Shown: piece after piece, positions 6,525-7,944 of the stretch
Numbering within the stretch: position 1 is the first letter of the stretch
How the letters are laid out: every line of letters starts with the position of its first letter
NCBI GenBank assembly: GCA_003175865.1
Contig: PSRF01000002.1
Location: 1 to 7,944 of the forward strand
DNA length: 7,944 nucleotides
Source: Blastocatellia bacterium
Lineage (GTDB): Bacteria; Acidobacteriota; Blastocatellia; Pyrinomonadales; Pyrinomonadaceae
Direction of reading: 5' to 3'
The notes under the pieces: model-generated
What the model was told of the DNA's origin: nothing
Seen by the model: only the letters and a program-made list of their open reading frames with translations
The model's database searches: none
Made by a program: the position numbers and the translations under genes

Positions 6525-6629
6525 TCAGTGGTCCGTTGTCCTTTGGCCATGGTGACTCGCGAGCCCTATTTGGTCGCATAGGATTTCCGACGACTTTTGA
6601 CAACTGACGACGGACAACGGGTCACTGAC
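6517..6629. repeat. Head-to-head heptamer repeats forming an imperfect inverted repeat
   Basis: The left block (6517-6544) reads as four 7-base units: GTCAGTA, GTCAGTG, GTCCGTT, GTCCTTT. The right block (6595-6629), read on the minus strand, has five: GTCAGTG, ACCCGTT, GTCCGTC, GTCAGTT, GTCAAAA. The consensus is about GTC(A/C)GTN. Because the blocks face each other, 6524-6541 and 6612-6629 form an 18-bp inverted repeat with 16 matches around 70 bases. The stop codon of the aldolase gene is within the first units. There is no T-tract after either arm. It looks like a dispersed short-repeat element. Confidence 0.8.
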
Positions 6630-6634
6630 AAATT

Positions 6635-6643
6635 TGCTATACT
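6635..6643 (+). promoter_or_regulatory. Extended -10 promoter for the LCAT-like gene
   Basis: TGCTATACT matches an extended -10 (TGn plus TATACT, 5 of 6 to consensus). No good -35 is seen at 16-18 bases, as is common for extended -10 promoters. It lies 6 bases downstream of the heptamer repeats and would give a leader of about 150 bases before the ATG at 6800. Confidence 0.5.
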
Positions 6644-6721
6644 CCCGCACGTTTCAAATGCCTTTGCAGGACTCGCGTATCCTCGTAACCAAGTCCTCAT
6701 ACTGAGTTGCCCAAGTTGTGA

Positions 6722-6740
6722 CGCAGCGCATCACGCTGCG
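6722..6740 (+). promoter_or_regulatory. Hairpin in the leader of the LCAT-like gene
   Basis: CGCAGCG (6722-6728) and CGCTGCG (6734-6740) are perfect 7-bp inverted arms with a 5-base loop (CATCA). The position is about 60 bases before the start codon, inside the predicted leader. No T-tract follows, so it is not an attenuator terminator. It may be an operator or an RNA-stabilising stem. Confidence 0.45.
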
Positions 6741-6799
6741 CTTCACCAGAACAAAGACAACTTCTCCGATACTTGGGGTTCACACCAAAGAGGTCCGAT

Positions 6800-7944
6800 A
6801 TGCCAACAAAAAAGATGCCGATGCGAGATCTTATTGTTCTGCTCCCTGGAATCATGGGCAGCGTCCTGCAAAAAGACAACAAGGACCTATTTGCTCTTTC
6901 GTGGGGAGCGGCATGGGGCGCACTCACTTCTGCCGGCAAGTCACTCCAGTTGATGAAATTGGCACAAGACGATCCCAATGGCGGTGATCTCGATGACGGA
7001 ATCACTGCGCCTCGGTTGATGAATGATGCTCATCTAATTCCAGGTTTCTTTAAGATCGATGGTTATACACATGTCTCTCAGTTCATTCGAAACAGCTTCG
7101 ACGTTGTGCCTGGTGATGTTTTTGATTCGACCAAGCCAGCCAACTATTTCGAATTTCCATACGACTGGCGACGCGACAATCGCGTGGCTGCGTTACGTCT
7201 GAAAACACTGATTGACACACGACTTCCACAATGGAAAGAAAGAAGTGGTTACGATCAAGCGAAAGTTGTTTTAGTCGGTCACAGCATGGGCGGACTTGTT
7301 TCGCGTTACTACCTTGAAAAACTTGATGGGTGGCGGGACGCCCGCGCACTAATTACTTTCGGCACACCTTATCGCGGCTCAGTGAACGCATTGAGTTTTC
7401 TTGCCAACGGTTATAAAAAGAGATTCATTGATCTCACCGAGGTTCTTCGATCTTTCACTTCTTCTTATCAACTTCTACCGATTTACAAAGTTGTCAAAGT
7501 GGGTAATGAATTCCGACGAATCGAGGAGCTAAACATACCTGGCGTAGACAGCGCTCGCGCTGCTCAAGCCCGTACCGAATTCCATGGCGCGATTCAGGAA
7601 GCCGTTGAGTCGCATCAGAATGACGCCGACTACCTCAAGAGTTACAAAATCGTTCCCATCGTTGGTACACGTCAGCCAACACTACAATCCGCAGCTTTTG
7701 AAGGTGGCACATTGACACCTAACGAGATCGTGCCCTCAGAAAATGAGGAGGACCAGTTACTCGCCGAAGGAGATGGCACAGTGCCACGCCTCTCCGCAAC
7801 TCCAATCGAATTGTCAGAAGAGTATCGCGAGACATACTTCGCCGAGCATCATGCGTCACTGCAAAACAACGACAGCGTGTTGGCTGATCTTTCAAACAGG
7901 TTGAGACAAATGCAGACCAACTTAAGTCAGTTTCGCGGCGCCGC
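6800..7944 (+). CDS. LCAT-like alpha/beta hydrolase (lipase/acyltransferase), 3' partial
   Basis: The frame is open from ATG 6800 to the window end (381 codons, no stop), so the C-terminus is missing. The start has a good ribosome site, AAGAGG at 6788-6793, 6 bases upstream. The protein resembles the lecithin:cholesterol acyltransferase family of serine hydrolases, which cleave or transfer acyl chains of lipids. Visible are LIVLLPGIMGS (11-21, oxyanion-hole strand), FEFPYDWRRDNR (117-128, the PYDWR signature), GHSMGG (160-165, nucleophile S162), ITFGTPYRGS (185-194), LAEGDGTVPR (321-330, probable acid D325) and EHHASLQN (349-356, probable catalytic histidine). No signal peptide or membrane helix is seen, unlike secreted LCATs, so it is probably cytoplasmic. 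It appears to have its own promoter. The substrate is unknown. Confidence 0.88.
   Translation, partial: MPTKKMPMRDLIVLLPGIMGSVLQKDNKDLFALSWGAAWGALTSAGKSLQLMKLAQDDPNGGDLDDGITAPRLMNDAHLIPGFFKIDGYTHVSQFIRNSFDVVPGDVFDSTKPANYFEFPYDWRRDNRVAALRLKTLIDTRLPQWKERSGYDQAKVVLVGHSMGGLVSRYYLEKLDGWRDARALITFGTPYRGSVNALSFLANGYKKRFIDLTEVLRSFTSSYQLLPIYKVVKVGNEFRRIEELNIPGVDSARAAQARTEFHGAIQEAVESHQNDADYLKSYKIVPIVGTRQPTLQSAAFEGGTLTPNEIVPSENEEDQLLAEGDGTVPRLSATPIELSEEYRETYFAEHHASLQNNDSVLADLSNRLRQMQTNLSQFRGA

Noticed and set aside
6659..6706. A 15-codon reading frame in the leader of the LCAT-like gene.
   Set aside because: No ribosome site in front of it and no amino-acid run suggesting attenuation.

Overview
The window carries six recognisable or partly recognisable genes from a bacterial chromosome of roughly even base composition. 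Both the gene content and the sequence style point tentatively to the Acidobacteriota (possibly Blastocatellia). The main reason is the glucose-6-phosphate isomerase, which is of the type normally found as the second half of transaldolase/isomerase fusion proteins. A short heptamer repeat and an LCAT-like hydrolase also fit. This is family-level recognition, not a database match.

Layout. Positions 1-106 may hold the last 34 codons of a plus-strand gene. Positions 107-428 are gene-free and highly structured: a perfect 39-bp inverted repeat (151-189 / 231-269), a smaller 8-bp inverted repeat, and a good minus-strand intrinsic terminator right after the next gene. An orphan MreB-type actin (1517-429, minus) is followed by a 224-bp gap with several small dyads, then a stand-alone isomerase (3475-1742, minus). 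A divergent control region (3476-3698) separates this minus-strand pair from a plus-strand operon: nicotinamidase pncA, nicotinate phosphoribosyltransferase pncB and a class II aldolase/adducin protein. After a 275-bp gap holding inverted heptamer repeats, an extended -10 promoter and a leader hairpin, an LCAT-like alpha/beta hydrolase starts at 6800 and runs off the window end.

How the genes work together. pncA and pncB catalyse consecutive steps of NAD salvage (nicotinamide to nicotinate to nicotinate mononucleotide). The aldolase-family gene overlaps pncB by 4 bp and is probably translationally coupled to it, but its role there is unknown. The isomerase belongs to central carbon metabolism and the MreB-like protein to cell shape. 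The LCAT-like gene appears to be a separate transcription unit.

I found no tRNA, rRNA, CRISPR array, transposase or recognisable defence island. The most unusual items are the 39-bp perfect inverted repeat, the head-to-head heptamer repeats, the dyad inside a putative promoter spacer, and the coupling of an aldolase-family gene to NAD salvage. Nothing here amounts to a proven new system.
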